64,000 nucleotides of DNA from Edaphosphingomonas laterariae (GTDB lineage: Bacteria; Pseudomonadota; Alphaproteobacteria; Sphingomonadales; Sphingomonadaceae): NCBI RefSeq assembly GCF_900188165.1, contig NZ_FZOS01000005.1, positions 142,145 to 206,144 of the forward strand, in the 5' to 3' direction. The position numbers and the translations under genes are program-made. Below are positions 1 to 10,441 of this stretch, piece by piece. The first letter of the stretch is position 1. Every line of letters begins with the position of its first letter. The notes under the pieces were generated by a model, which was given only the letters and a program-made list of their open reading frames with translations, was not told where the DNA came from and made no database searches.

Positions 1-212
1 GCGCGCATGTGCTGACGCTGGCCAGCGACGAAGGGCTGATCGATGGCGGGCTGAAGCTGCGCACGCTGCGCCTGCCGGACGTTTTCCAGGATCATGACAA
101 GCCCGAAAAGCAATATGAGGACGCCGGGCTGGATGCCGAAGCCATCGTCGCGACCGTGCTGGCGGCGCTGCGGCGGAACAATGTCGGCGTGATCGAAGGC
201 GCCCGCGCCTGA
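1..212 (+). CDS. dxs: 1-deoxy-D-xylulose-5-phosphate synthase, C-terminal end (partial)
   Basis: This is the last ~70 residues of DXS, cut by the left edge; the reading frame is open from base 3. The tail matches the family C-terminus, with the GGL-rich segment followed by LPD and the DHD-x2-K-x2-Y element of the transketolase C-terminal domain. DXS condenses pyruvate and glyceraldehyde-3-phosphate using thiamine diphosphate, the first step of the MEP isoprenoid pathway, in the cytoplasm. The thiamine-binding and catalytic parts lie outside the window, so intactness cannot be judged. Confidence 0.85.
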   Translation, partial: AHVLTLASDEGLIDGGLKLRTLRLPDVFQDHDKPEKQYEDAGLDAEAIVATVLAALRRNNVGVIEGARA

Positions 213-336
213 ACAGCTAGCATTCGCTGTCCTACACGCGCGCGATGGCTATAATCGCGTGCGAAGGCGGCGCTGATCCGCAAGCACCATGAGGGTGCGT
301 TCCCCCACCGGCATCGAGCCGGAAAAGGAGCGCACC

Positions 337-888
337 ATGACGCAAGCCGTTCACCTTCCCCAGCCTTATCGCTTTCTGGAAACGACTGCGCCCTTGCCGC
401 GCATGGTGCAGGAGGCGATCGGGTTGTTCGGCACGCGCGAGCAGCCGGGGCCGGGCAACAACCCCGTCATCATGCAATGGGTGGCCGAACTGGGCGATCC
501 GCAGGTCAAGGCGGTCTATACCGCCGATGCCGTGCCCTGGTGCGGGTTGTTCATGGCGATCGTCGCCCGGCGCGCGGCGAAAGTGCCGGTCAGGCAGCCG
601 CTCTGGGCGCTCAACTGGGGCAAGTTCGGCGTGGAGGCGGGCCAGCCAATGCTGGGCGACGTGCTGACCTTCGTGCGGCCCGAAGGCGGGCATGTCGCGC
701 TCTATATCGGCGAAAGCAGCCGGAGCTATCATGTCCTTGGCGGCAATCAGGCCGACAGGGTCTGCTTTGCCGAGATTGCCAAGACGCGGCTGCGCGCCGC
801 GCGCCGGCCGCTTTATGTGAACCGGCCGGCGACGGTGAAGCCCTATCTGCTCGGTAGCAACGGCGCTTTCTCCACCAACGAAGCGTGA
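337..888 (+). CDS. TIGR02594-like NlpC/P60-type cell-wall hydrolase
   Basis: A 183-residue protein read as a small papain-fold amidase or peptidase related to the TIGR02594 family. The supporting motifs are PWCGLF (catalytic Cys), GGHVALY (catalytic His) and GGNQ near the C-terminus. No signal peptide is visible, which fits phage- or muralytic-type members that are exported by other means. I chose the ATG at 337 because AAAAGGAG lies just upstream; an in-frame ATG 16 codons earlier has no good ribosome site. The family call rests on the motifs; the cellular target is inferred. Confidence 0.72.
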   Translation: MTQAVHLPQPYRFLETTAPLPRMVQEAIGLFGTREQPGPGNNPVIMQWVAELGDPQVKAVYTADAVPWCGLFMAIVARRAAKVPVRQPLWALNWGKFGVEAGQPMLGDVLTFVRPEGGHVALYIGESSRSYHVLGGNQADRVCFAEIAKTRLRAARRPLYVNRPATVKPYLLGSNGAFSTNEA

Positions 889-913
889 GATGGACCGGGC
901 TGCGGACGGCTGC

Positions 914-1573
914 TCAGATCGCCCGCGGCCCGGCCTCCTCGCGTGCAAGCGACGCGAGGATCTCGCCGGCGGCCGCGCCGTGCGCGACGGGGCCTTCGGC
1001 GGTTCCGATCAGCCGGTCGAGCAGCCGCTGGCCTTCGTGCCACAGCCCGATGCCGCTGGCGGCGTTGATGTGGCCGCAACTGCCGATATTGACGAAATGG
1101 CTGCCCCAATCGCGCGCCATATCGAAACTGCGCTGGATCGCGGCGAAGGGATCATCCTCGCTGGCGACGAGGATCGACGGGAAGGGCAGGCTGGATCGCG
1201 GGCGCGGCGCGAAATCGCCGAGCACGCCCGCGATTTCCGATCGCTCGATATCGGGCGGGGCGACGAGCAGCGCGCCGGCAACCGGCCACCCCCAGGGCTG
1301 GCCGGCCAGTTCCGCCCACCAGGAAACGGCGATGCAGCCCAGGCTGTGCGCGGCGAGGATGATGGGCTGGTTGGCCGATCGGATCGCCTGATCGAGCTTG
1401 GTGACCCATGGGTTGCGCCGTGGCGCATCCCACATGCCCAGATCCACCCGCGCGGTATCGCCACGGGATTGTTCCCACAGCGTCTGCCAATGCGCCGCGC
1501 CGGAGCCGTTCAGCCCCGGGATCGTCAGCACCAGCGGCTGCCGGCCGCTGAATTCGGAAAAAGCCTGCGTCAT
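914..1573 (-). CDS. RBBP9/YdeN-type alpha/beta hydrolase
   Basis: A 219-residue cytoplasmic serine hydrolase. The nucleophile motif AHSLG follows the N-terminal IPG-x2-GS loop. A late Asp (SEDDPF) and the GHINAASG-x2-W element supply the remaining triad, which is the layout of the RBBP9/YdeN family. Substrates of this family are mostly unknown. It is transcribed away from tlyA. A plausible sigma-70 promoter (1602-1629) sits ~30 bp upstream of the start. Confidence 0.82.
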   Translation of the reverse strand: MTQAFSEFSGRQPLVLTIPGLNGSGAAHWQTLWEQSRGDTARVDLGMWDAPRRNPWVTKLDQAIRSANQPIILAAHSLGCIAVSWWAELAGQPWGWPVAGALLVAPPDIERSEIAGVLGDFAPRPRSSLPFPSILVASEDDPFAAIQRSFDMARDWGSHFVNIGSCGHINAASGIGLWHEGQRLLDRLIGTAEGPVAHGAAAGEILASLAREEAGPRAI

Positions 1574-1601
1574 GCGTCGTCTCCCGATGATTCGGAGGCG
1601 A

Positions 1602-1629
1602 GAATAACTCTATCGATAAAGTTGACAAT
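1602..1629 (-). promoter_or_regulatory. Candidate sigma-70 promoter for the RBBP9-like hydrolase
   Basis: Read on the minus strand, TTGTCA (1629-1624) and TATTCT (1607-1602) are separated by 16 bp. The spacer contains the palindrome TATCGATA (1611-1618). On the plus strand the same stretch offers a perfect TTGACA (1622-1627) that could serve tlyA, but no good -10 follows at the right distance. Confidence 0.35.
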
Positions 1630-1685
1630 GCCGCCGCGCCCAAACAAGGCTTTATTGCGGCAGCCCGATCGGCCATGGACGGCCG

Positions 1686-2438
1686 ATGGCGAAGGGTATT
1701 CGGGCGGATCAGCTGCTGGTGGAACGCGGGCTGGCGGAAAGCCGTGCGCGCGCGCAGGCGCTGATTTTGGCGGGGCTCGTTTATGTCGGCGACCGCAAGG
1801 TGGAAAAGGCCGGGCAGGCGATCGCGCCCGATGCCGTGCTCGACGTGCGCGGCCGCGACCATCCCTGGGTGTCGCGCGGCGGGATTAAGCTTGCCCATGG
1901 CCTCCAGCATTTCGGCTGGGATGTGGCCGGTGCGGTGGCGATCGACGTCGGATCGTCGACCGGCGGCTTTACTGATGTGCTGCTGACCAACGGCGCGGCC
2001 CGCGTCTACGCGGTCGATTCGGGAACGAATCAACTTGCGTGGAAACTGCGCCAGGATGATCGCGTGATCGTCCATGAACGCACCAACGCCCGCAATCTTA
2101 CCGCCGAGCATGTGCCCGAGCCGGTGGACATCATCGTCTGCGACGCCAGCTTCATCTCGCTTGCCAAGGTGCTCGACGCTGCATTGGGCTTCGCGCGGCC
2201 GGGCGCGCACCTGATCGCGCTGATCAAGCCGCAGTTCGAAGCGGGCCGCGCGGAGGTGGGAAAAGGCGGCGTGGTGCGCGATCCCGAGGTGCACGCCCGC
2301 ATCTGCGCCGAGGTGACCGACTGGATCGGATCGCGGGGCTGGGCGGTCGCCGGTATCACGCCAAGCCCGATCACGGGGCCTGAAGGCAATGTCGAATTCC
2401 TGATCGGCGCGACCTTGCCGGACGTATCGGAAACCTGA
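1686..2438 (+). CDS. tlyA: TlyA family rRNA (cytidine-2'-O)-methyltransferase / hemolysin A homologue
   Basis: 250 residues. An N-terminal S4 RNA-binding domain (about residues 4-65, starting IRADQLLVERG) is followed by an FtsJ-like methyltransferase domain. That domain has DVGSSTGGFTDVLL as the SAM-binding loop, a DASFISL motif and the KPQFE lysine. Known TlyA proteins 2'-O-methylate ribosomal RNA; a hemolysin role is historical. Length and order match the family. In many bacteria tlyA neighbours dxs, as it nearly does here. Confidence 0.92.
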   Translation: MAKGIRADQLLVERGLAESRARAQALILAGLVYVGDRKVEKAGQAIAPDAVLDVRGRDHPWVSRGGIKLAHGLQHFGWDVAGAVAIDVGSSTGGFTDVLLTNGAARVYAVDSGTNQLAWKLRQDDRVIVHERTNARNLTAEHVPEPVDIIVCDASFISLAKVLDAALGFARPGAHLIALIKPQFEAGRAEVGKGGVVRDPEVHARICAEVTDWIGSRGWAVAGITPSPITGPEGNVEFLIGATLPDVSET

Positions 2439-2548
2439 TCGGGGAACCAATTGCGGCATGGCGGGTGGTACACCATTGTTGCACTTTGACCCGTGCCCGC
2501 AGAGACGATAGGCATGTTGCAGGGGCAGAAGGATCGCAAAGGACAAAC

Positions 2549-2920
2549 GTGGCGCTACCTCGCTTCTTCGCCTTGGTCGTCGGCCTCATGGCCGCATTCT
2601 ATTTCGGCTTTGGCATAGCAAGATACACGCTGAACCCGATCGGCGGGGCGATCATGCTGCTGGGCGCAATCCTGCTGCTGGCGGCATCGGTGCGCAAGGC
2701 CGTGACCCGGAAGCAGCGTTATCTGGTGGCCGGTGCCTGGGCGGCGTTCAGCCTGCTGTCGCTGATCGCGCTTGGCATCATCGTCTGGTTCAGCGGCGGA
2801 TCGCGCGAAAAGGCGATGGCGTTGCTGCTGTTCGTCACCGGCCTTGGCTTCACCGCCCGCGCATTCTGGCAGGCGGGCCGCAAGAAGCGGCATAAATGGG
2901 ACAATTATTTCGACAAGTGA
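2549..2920 (+). CDS. Small integral membrane protein of unknown function
   Basis: 123 residues with about four hydrophobic segments (roughly residues 5-25, 30-50, 60-85 and 90-107) and a basic C-terminal tail (RKKRHKW). I chose GTG at 2549 because AAAGGA lies 5-8 bases upstream; longer in-frame starts add a non-hydrophobic leader with no ribosome site. I do not recognise a family. It lies 110 bp after tlyA on the same strand. Confidence 0.65.
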   Translation: MALPRFFALVVGLMAAFYFGFGIARYTLNPIGGAIMLLGAILLLAASVRKAVTRKQRYLVAGAWAAFSLLSLIALGIIVWFSGGSREKAMALLLFVTGLGFTARAFWQAGRKKRHKWDNYFDK

Positions 2921-2932
2921 CGCGGGGGCCGC

Positions 2933-3550
2933 TTAGCCGCGCGCGGGGATCAGCGTGGCCAGCCAGATCTCGGTCAGCGTGTCGAGCAGAGCGTCGAACC
3001 CGGTGTCCCATTCCTCGATATGAACGGCCATCATCGCGCGTTCGAGCTGGAAGATCAGCAATTGCGCGCGGCGCCGTGCCTCGTCGGCCGTGAAGGCGGA
3101 CCAGCGCTCGCCATCGCCGATCAGCGCTTCGACGAAACCGGTTTCGTGCGCGCGGGATTCGGCGGATATTTCGGCCAGCATCTCGCGTAGCAGCGTCCGC
3201 ATGCCATCATGGTGGACGCGCCAGGATTCACCCACGCTGGCCAGCCAGGCGCGGATCGAGCCGCGCGACCAATCGGGCAGTTCGGCGAAGCGGACATAGA
3301 GTTCGGTGCCGCTGGCCCACATATCGGCGACGATCGCGCGGGCAACGTCCGGCTTGCCGGTGAAATGGGCATAGAAGGTTGCGCGCGAAACGCCGGCCGC
3401 GCCCAGAATTTCCTCGATCGTGGCCGGCCCCATGCCGCGTTTTTCGAACACCGCCAGCGCCGCATCGGTGATCCGCGCGCGGGTGGCGCGCCGCTGCTGT
3501 TCGCGCAGCGATATGGGGGGCAGGGCGGCCAGGCTCGGCAGGATCGGCAT
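2933..3550 (-). CDS. TetR/AcrR family transcriptional regulator
   Basis: 205 residues. The N-terminal HTH (about residues 22-68) contains ARITDAALAVFEKRG and the recognition helix GVSRATFYAHF, followed by a divergent ligand-binding domain. The start at 3550 has GAAGG nearby upstream. A longer frame to 3649 exists but would place the 3589-3604 palindrome inside the coding region. It is divergent from the Rieske oxygenase at 3670, which suggests local control of that gene and of itself. The effector is unknown. Confidence 0.88.
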   Translation of the reverse strand: MPILPSLAALPPISLREQQRRATRARITDAALAVFEKRGMGPATIEEILGAAGVSRATFYAHFTGKPDVARAIVADMWASGTELYVRFAELPDWSRGSIRAWLASVGESWRVHHDGMRTLLREMLAEISAESRAHETGFVEALIGDGERWSAFTADEARRRAQLLIFQLERAMMAVHIEEWDTGFDALLDTLTEIWLATLIPARG

Positions 3551-3588
3551 CGACGCCTTCGCTAACAGACGTGGAATCGAAAACAAGG

Positions 3589-3604
3589 CCATACATATGT
3601 ATGG
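3589..3604. promoter_or_regulatory. Perfect 16-bp palindrome, likely TetR operator
   Basis: CCATACATATGTATGG is self-complementary over all 16 bases. It sits between the divergent TetR (start 3550) and Rieske oxygenase (start 3670) genes, about 40 bp before one and 66 bp before the other. This is the usual position and symmetry for an autoregulating TetR operator. Binding by this particular TetR is inferred. Confidence 0.6.
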
Positions 3605-3669
3605 AATGTTGACGATCATATGGTGCGTGTTATGCCTCGACGGAACCAAAAAGAATGGAGAGGCCCCAG

Positions 3670-4647
3670 ATGAACGCGATCAGCCCGATACCCATGCGCC
3701 ACCGATCGGCGGACACCGATTTCCCGCGTGGGTGGTATTGCATTGCCGAGTCCGAAAATGTGTCTGCCGACAAGATGTTGCCGGTAAGCTGGCTGGGCCA
3801 GGAACTGATCGTCTACCGCACCAAGGACGGCAAGGCGCAGGCGACCGACGCTTATTGTCCGCATCTCGGCGCGCATCTGGCGAGCCATGATGGCAAATTG
3901 TGCGAAGGCCGCATCACCTGTCCGTTCCACAAATGGGAATTCGACAGCGCGACCGGCAAGGTGGAGCATATCCCCTATACCGACGTGCCGGTGCCGGCGA
4001 GCGTGCGGCTGACGCTGCATCCGACGCGTGAAAGCGATGGCATGGTGCTGATCTGGCACGATCCCGCCGGCGGCAAGCCGACGTTCGAGCCGTTCGATTC
4101 CAGTGCTTTGCGTGGCGATGGCGAATGGATCCGCTATGCGGTGCACAGTTGGGAGATGACGTGCCCGTTCCGCGACATTCTGGAGAATATCTTCGATACC
4201 GCGCATGTGACGCAGCTTCACAATGCCGCCGCGCTGCCGGAAATCACCAGCTTCGAGCCGCAGGATTACGGGCTGCGGGTGCAATATACCACCGATCCCG
4301 ATGCCGGTGAGGCGACGCCGATCCGGGGGTTCGAAATGAACCTTTCGGGCATTTCGCTGCTGACCCAATATTATGACGGCATCCACTTCACCGGGCTGTT
4401 CGTGATCTCGTTCACGCCGGTGGACGAGGAACGGGTGGTGCAGACCGCGCGCCTCTATCTGAAGGATAATGGCAATCGCGAGATGATGGACCAGATCGGC
4501 CGGGCCTTCATCGACCGCTTCTGCTTCGAGGTGGAGCAGGACCTGAAGGTGCTGGATTACAAGAAGCACCTCACCCAGCCGCGGCTGTGCGCGGGCGATG
4601 GCCCGATCATGAAGTTCCGCAACTATGCGGCGCAATTCTACGCCTGA
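3670..4647 (+). CDS. Rieske [2Fe-2S] non-heme iron oxygenase, KshA-like
   Basis: 325 residues; the oxygenase component of a ring-hydroxylating or monooxygenase system. The Rieske cluster ligands are C63-x-H65 in CPHLGAHL and C84-x2-H87 in CPFHKWEF. The mononuclear iron site is D176-x2-H179-x4-H184. The C-terminus (LCAGDGPI then FRNYAAQFY) resembles 3-ketosteroid 9-alpha-hydroxylase oxygenases and the pair at 33888 and 34977. No reductase or ferredoxin gene adjoins it. The start is set by GGAG 9 bases upstream. The substrate is unknown; a steroid or other polycyclic is plausible. Confidence 0.88.
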   Translation: MNAISPIPMRHRSADTDFPRGWYCIAESENVSADKMLPVSWLGQELIVYRTKDGKAQATDAYCPHLGAHLASHDGKLCEGRITCPFHKWEFDSATGKVEHIPYTDVPVPASVRLTLHPTRESDGMVLIWHDPAGGKPTFEPFDSSALRGDGEWIRYAVHSWEMTCPFRDILENIFDTAHVTQLHNAAALPEITSFEPQDYGLRVQYTTDPDAGEATPIRGFEMNLSGISLLTQYYDGIHFTGLFVISFTPVDEERVVQTARLYLKDNGNREMMDQIGRAFIDRFCFEVEQDLKVLDYKKHLTQPRLCAGDGPIMKFRNYAAQFYA

Positions 4648-4679
4648 TCGCCGGACAGGTGGGTGAACGGGCGGCGGCG

Positions 4680-5408
4680 CTATCCAATCAGCGCCGCCGC
4701 CCAGTTGGCGAAGGCGATCCAAGCTGGCGTCTGCCAGACGAGCACGGGGATCATGACCGCGCCAAACGCGAACAGCCCGCCCCATATGGTTGCGCGATGG
4801 AGACGGCGCAGCGTCGCCATATCCCACAGCGCCAGCGCGACGACGTAAAGGCTGGGGATCAGGACGATGCCGGAAAGCCCGCCGAACCAAGGCATCCGGC
4901 CGAAGGCGGCACCCATCATCGGCACCATGGCGAGCAGCATCAGCCGCTTGTGAGACTGCGGCACACGCCGTTTCCACAAGGCGGCGAGTATCAGCCCGCC
5001 GAAGCCGGGGACGGAGAAGAGGGGAATGGCTGCCCAGGACGGCGGCGGCACGACCGGCGGGCCCGAGGCGCGGGCGATGCCGGCAAGTCCGGTGATCGTG
5101 CCGATGACGATCATGGCGAGGACGAGCGGCAGGCCGATCAGCCCGAGCCGGCGATGAATATCGGTCCGCCCGGCGGCGACGAGGCTGGTCTGCGTGACGA
5201 ACAGCAGCATCCACGCCGAAAAGACCGCGCCGTGAAGATGGACCAGCGGTGTCGGCGGCACGATATGCGCCGGCAAGCCGTTGAACGGGACGAGGAACCA
5301 GGAGGGCGCAAAGCCGATCAGCACCGCCGCCAGCATCGACCAGGCGGCGCCGCTGTAGAAGAGTCGTTCAGGGGCTATTCCCCGCCCCGATGCCACCCGC
5401 GTCGCCAT
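4680..5408 (-). CDS. Polytopic membrane protein of unknown function
   Basis: 242 residues with about seven hydrophobic segments. A conserved-looking VHLHGAVFSAWMLLF helix and a DIHRRLGLIG loop recall DUF2306-like or other His-rich inner-membrane proteins, where paired histidines may bind heme. I chose the ATG at 5408 because GGGAGG lies 6 bases upstream; earlier in-frame starts give a hydrophilic extension. It is convergent with the Rieske gene. Confidence 0.65.
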   Translation of the reverse strand: MATRVASGRGIAPERLFYSGAAWSMLAAVLIGFAPSWFLVPFNGLPAHIVPPTPLVHLHGAVFSAWMLLFVTQTSLVAAGRTDIHRRLGLIGLPLVLAMIVIGTITGLAGIARASGPPVVPPPSWAAIPLFSVPGFGGLILAALWKRRVPQSHKRLMLLAMVPMMGAAFGRMPWFGGLSGIVLIPSLYVVALALWDMATLRRLHRATIWGGLFAFGAVMIPVLVWQTPAWIAFANWAAALIG

Positions 5409-5510
5409 CCACACCTCCCCACGAAGCGGCGAAGGGTTGACCATGGCGGGGGCTTCCGGCGCGAGCGCCGCGCGACGAACATTGCGCACGCTGCGACTTG
5501 CATGCGCCTT

Positions 5511-5546
5511 GGCCTGCCCCTAGCCTGCATTGCAGGGGCAAGGTGG
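5511..5546. repeat. Imperfect hairpin upstream of dnaX
   Basis: The hexamers TGCCCC (5515-5520) and GGGGCA (5535-5540) pair around a 14-nt loop, with further complementary bases outside (CCTTG at 5507 against CAAGG at 5539). It lies 60-90 bp before dnaX. It is either leader structure or part of the adjacent REP-like element; I see no T-tract. Confidence 0.35.
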
Positions 5547-5552
5547 ATGGAT

Positions 5553-5572
5553 GTGCCGGCTTGGGCTGGCAC
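5553..5572. repeat. REP-like palindrome, copy 1
   Basis: GTGCCGGC and GCTGGCAC form an 8-bp stem (one G-T pair) around a 4-nt loop. It is the same design as the elements at 17798 and 49528 (GCCAGC-N4-GCTGGC core). It lies just upstream of dnaX. Confidence 0.5.
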
Positions 5573-5601
5573 CTTTTCAATGGAGCCACTAGGTTCCGAT
5601 C

Positions 5602-7221
5602 ATGTCCGAATCCCAGCAGCCCTATCGCGTCCTAGCGCGCAAATATCGTCCGCAGCGTTTTGCCGATCTGATCGGCCAGGATGCGATGGTGCAGACGCTG
5701 GCCAACGCCATCGCGCGCGAGCGGCTGGCCCATGCCTTCCTGCTGACCGGCGTGCGCGGGGTGGGCAAGACATCCACCGCGCGGCTGATCGCCAAGGCGC
5801 TGAATTGCGTGGGGCCGGACGGGCAGGGTGGCCCGACGATCGACCCCTGCGGCGTATGCGAACCCTGTCGCGCGATCGCCGAAGGCCGGCATATCGACGT
5901 GATCGAGATCGACGCCGCCAGCCATAATGGCGTCGACGACGTGCGCGAGATCAGCGAGGCGGTGCGCTATGCCGCCGTGTCGGCGCGCTACAAGATCTAC
6001 ATCATCGACGAAGTGCACATGCTGTCCAAGGCGGCGTTCAACGCCGTGCTGAAGACGCTGGAAGAGCCGCCGGCGCATGTGAAGTTCCTGCTGGCGACGA
6101 CCGAGGTGCAGAAGATTCCGGTGACGGTGCTGTCGCGCTGCCAGCGGTTCGACCTGAAGCGCATCCCCGCCGAAAAGCTGGCCGACCACTTCGCCCGCGT
6201 GGTCGAGGCGGAACAGGTGGAGGCTGAGCCGGAGGCGCTGCAGCTGATCGCGCGCGCGGCGGAAGGTTCGGCGCGCGACGGTCTGTCGATCCTCGATCAG
6301 GCGATTGCGCATGGCGGCCCGGTGGTTTCGGCCGATCAGGTGCGCGACATGCTGGGCCTTTCCGATCGCGGGGCGGTGCGGCGGTTGTTCGGCCTGCTGC
6401 TCGCCGGCGATGCGCCGGGCGTGCTGGGCGCGCTGCGCGATCAATATGATCTGGGGGTCGAGCCTTCGACCGTGTTCATCGGCCTGCTCGAAGCCGTCCA
6501 TGGCGTAACTCGCGCCAAGGCGGGTGGCGGGCAGGATCCGGCGTTGTCGATGGAGGAGCGCGAGGCGCATGCCGACTGGGCGGGGCGTCTGGGTTTCGCG
6601 ACGCTGCACCGGCTGTGGCAGTTGCTGCTGAAGGGCCATGCCGAGGTGCAGGCGGCCGCTCTGCCGATCGAGGCGGCGGAAATGGCGCTGCTGCGCGTCG
6701 TCCATGCCTCCACCATGCCCGATCCGGGCGAGCTGGCGCGCCGCCTCGTTAATGGCGAGGTGACGGCGGTGCCGGCGCAGGCCGCGCCGCCGGAAGCCGC
6801 CCCCGCCGACGCGCCGGCGCCGATGCTGGCGCGGCCGACGCCGCCGGCGGATTTCCCCGCTCTGGTGGAGGTGGTCAACGCCCGGCGGCCGTTGCTGGGC
6901 CAGCAATTGCACGATTTCGTCGGGCTGGTGCGCTATGCGCCGCCCGAACTGGTCGTGCGCCCCACCGGGCCCTTGCCGGCGGAGTTCGCCCGCGATCTCG
7001 GGGCCTTGCTCCGATCGATCTACGAGATGCGGTGGGACGTTTCGATCGCCGATGGCCCGGCCGAGCCGAGCCTGCTCGACAAGCAGAAATCGGCGGAGAA
7101 TGCGGCGCGCGACGCGATTCTTGCGACGCCCGTCGTGAAAGCCGCGTTCGAGGCCTTTGCGGAAGCCGAGCTGGTCGACTACACGCCGCCCGAACCCGGG
7201 TTCGCAGCCAGGAGCGCGTGA
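5602..7221 (+). CDS. dnaX: DNA polymerase III subunits gamma/tau
   Basis: 539 residues; the clamp-loader ATPase of the replisome. The N-terminus YRVLARKYRPQ-x-FADLIGQ, the Walker A loop GVRGVGKTSTAR, the four-Cys zinc module (around residues 72-93), IIDEVHMLSK (Walker B) and the SRCQRFDLKR sensor region are all present. A proline/alanine-rich linker (about residues 395-425) leads into a shorter tau-like C-terminal domain. It is followed one base later by ybaB, the usual dnaX-ybaB pair; recR is not present downstream. Confidence 0.97.
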   Translation: MSESQQPYRVLARKYRPQRFADLIGQDAMVQTLANAIARERLAHAFLLTGVRGVGKTSTARLIAKALNCVGPDGQGGPTIDPCGVCEPCRAIAEGRHIDVIEIDAASHNGVDDVREISEAVRYAAVSARYKIYIIDEVHMLSKAAFNAVLKTLEEPPAHVKFLLATTEVQKIPVTVLSRCQRFDLKRIPAEKLADHFARVVEAEQVEAEPEALQLIARAAEGSARDGLSILDQAIAHGGPVVSADQVRDMLGLSDRGAVRRLFGLLLAGDAPGVLGALRDQYDLGVEPSTVFIGLLEAVHGVTRAKAGGGQDPALSMEEREAHADWAGRLGFATLHRLWQLLLKGHAEVQAAALPIEAAEMALLRVVHASTMPDPGELARRLVNGEVTAVPAQAAPPEAAPADAPAPMLARPTPPADFPALVEVVNARRPLLGQQLHDFVGLVRYAPPELVVRPTGPLPAEFARDLGALLRSIYEMRWDVSIADGPAEPSLLDKQKSAENAARDAILATPVVKAAFEAFAEAELVDYTPPEPGFAARSA

Positions 7222-7222
7222 G

Positions 7223-7555
7223 ATGGATATCGAGAAGATGATGAAGGCGGCGCAGGATGCCGCCGAGAATATTCAGAAGCAGATGGGCGAGGCGCAGGCC
7301 AAGCTCGATACGATCGAGGTGGAAGGCGTTTCCGGCGGTGGGCTGGTGAAGGTGCGCGCCACCGCCAAGGGCCGCATCCTTGGGGTTTCGATCGACGAGA
7401 CTTTGCTCGTGCCGTCCGAAAAGCAGATGGTGGAAGATCTTGTCGCCGCCGCGTTCAACGATGCCCGCGCCAAGGCGGACGCCGCGTCGAACGAGGAAAT
7501 GGGCAAGATGAGTGCCGGCCTGCCGCTGCCGCCGGGCTTCAAGCTGCCCTTCTGA
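7223..7555 (+). CDS. ybaB: YbaB/EbfC family nucleoid-associated protein
   Basis: 110 residues of the small dimeric YbaB/EbfC DNA-binding family. It starts with an amphipathic helix (EKMMKAAQDAAENIQKQM), has the central VRATAKGRI-x-GVSID strand pair and ends with the family-typical Gly/Pro/Leu tail. The ATG follows the dnaX stop by one base, so the two are translationally coupled. Confidence 0.93.
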   Translation: MDIEKMMKAAQDAAENIQKQMGEAQAKLDTIEVEGVSGGGLVKVRATAKGRILGVSIDETLLVPSEKQMVEDLVAAAFNDARAKADAASNEEMGKMSAGLPLPPGFKLPF

Positions 7556-7558
7556 CGA

Positions 7559-9379
<1,821 letters not shown>

Positions 9380-9436
9380 TCGGGTGAGCGTCTCGCCAGG
9401 GCTGGCCGCCGTTGCGGCTGAAATACGAGGTGCAAT

Positions 9437-10036
9437 ATGCCGAGACTGAGCGAAGCTCGTCGTCAGGACCGTTACGATATGCTGCTCGATGCGGCGACCG
9501 CCCAATTTGCGGAGAAGGGCTATGATGCCACCTCGATTTCCGGCATCGCGCGGGCGGCCGGCGTGTCGGACGGGCTGATCTATCGCTATTTCACCGACAA
9601 GCGCGCCTTGCTGAGCGCGGTGCTGGAACGATTGTTCGAACATATCATCGATCGCACCGCGCGCGCCGTTCATGGCGTGGAGGGGATCGAGCGGCGGCTG
9701 GAGCAGTTCATTGCGTCGCAGCTGACCGTGTTCAAGGAAGAACCCGATCTCTGCCGCCTCTATATTCGCGAGGTGCGCAACCTTTCCACCTTCCGTGGAT
9801 CGCCCCTGTTCCACATGACCAAGCGTTACACCGACCTGTTGGTCGAGGTGGTGGAGGATGCCGTGAAATCGGGCGAGGTGGAGCCGGGCACCGATCCCCG
9901 CATGCTGCGCGACGTGATGTTCGGTGGTATCGAACATATCGCGCTGCACCTGCTTGTCGGCGGGCAACCGCTGGAGATTCCCGAGACATCCCGGCGTCTT
10001 GCGCATATGTTCGTGGCGGGAATCGGCCGGCGCTGA
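9437..10036 (+). CDS. TetR/AcrR family transcriptional regulator
   Basis: 199 residues. The HTH (about residues 12-57) has DAATAQFAEKGYDATSI and the recognition helix AGVSDGLIYRYFTDK, followed by an all-helical ligand domain. It is first in a run with EthD and crotonase genes (gaps about 40 and 5 bp). The recurring TGAA-N5-TTCA box in its promoter suggests autoregulation and control of the TBDT/Rieske region at 33.6 kb. An acyl-CoA or hydrophobic ligand would fit the neighbours, but none can be read from sequence. Confidence 0.9.
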   Translation: MPRLSEARRQDRYDMLLDAATAQFAEKGYDATSISGIARAAGVSDGLIYRYFTDKRALLSAVLERLFEHIIDRTARAVHGVEGIERRLEQFIASQLTVFKEEPDLCRLYIREVRNLSTFRGSPLFHMTKRYTDLLVEVVEDAVKSGEVEPGTDPRMLRDVMFGGIEHIALHLLVGGQPLEIPETSRRLAHMFVAGIGRR

Positions 10037-10076
10037 TTGCCGACACGAGACAAAACAGGACGGGACGGAGAGGTTG

Positions 10077-10436
10077 ATGGCGTTCAAGTCGATCGCGCTT
10101 CTGAAGAAGAAGCCGGGGCTCACCCGGCAGCAGTTCATCGATTATTACGAGAATAATCACGCGCCGCTGATCGTGCGGCTGACGCCGGGCATCAAGGCCT
10201 ATCACCGCAATTTCATCGACTGGAATGGCGCGTTCGAGGCGGCCGACGGTTCCGAAACCAATTTCGATTGCGTGACGGAAGTGTGGTTCGAGGATCGCGC
10301 GGCCTATGACAAGGCGATGGCGGTGCTGACCAGCCCGGACGTGGCGCAGGCGATCGCCGACGACGAGGAAAATGTGTTCGACCGATCCAAGACGCGGATG
10401 TTCGTCGTCGACGAGACGAAGTCGCCGATCGGCTGA
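10077..10436 (+). CDS. EthD domain-containing protein
   Basis: 119 residues with a ferredoxin-like alpha/beta fold of the EthD type, recognisable by KKKPGLTRQQFIDYYENNHAPL near the N-terminus (the first His of the family) and a long acidic middle. EthD-like proteins accompany catabolic pathways for ethers, aromatics and steroids, and several act as small lyases or isomerases. GGAGAGG just before the ATG fixes the start. It lies between a TetR and a crotonase. Confidence 0.85.
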   Translation: MAFKSIALLKKKPGLTRQQFIDYYENNHAPLIVRLTPGIKAYHRNFIDWNGAFEAADGSETNFDCVTEVWFEDRAAYDKAMAVLTSPDVAQAIADDEENVFDRSKTRMFVVDETKSPIG

Positions 10437-10441
10437 TCGCC

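Noticed and set aside
5490..5601. 4.5S/SRP RNA upstream of dnaX
   Set aside because: The ffs gene often lies there in related bacteria, but the conserved GGTCAGG...GGAAGGAAGCAGCC core is absent.
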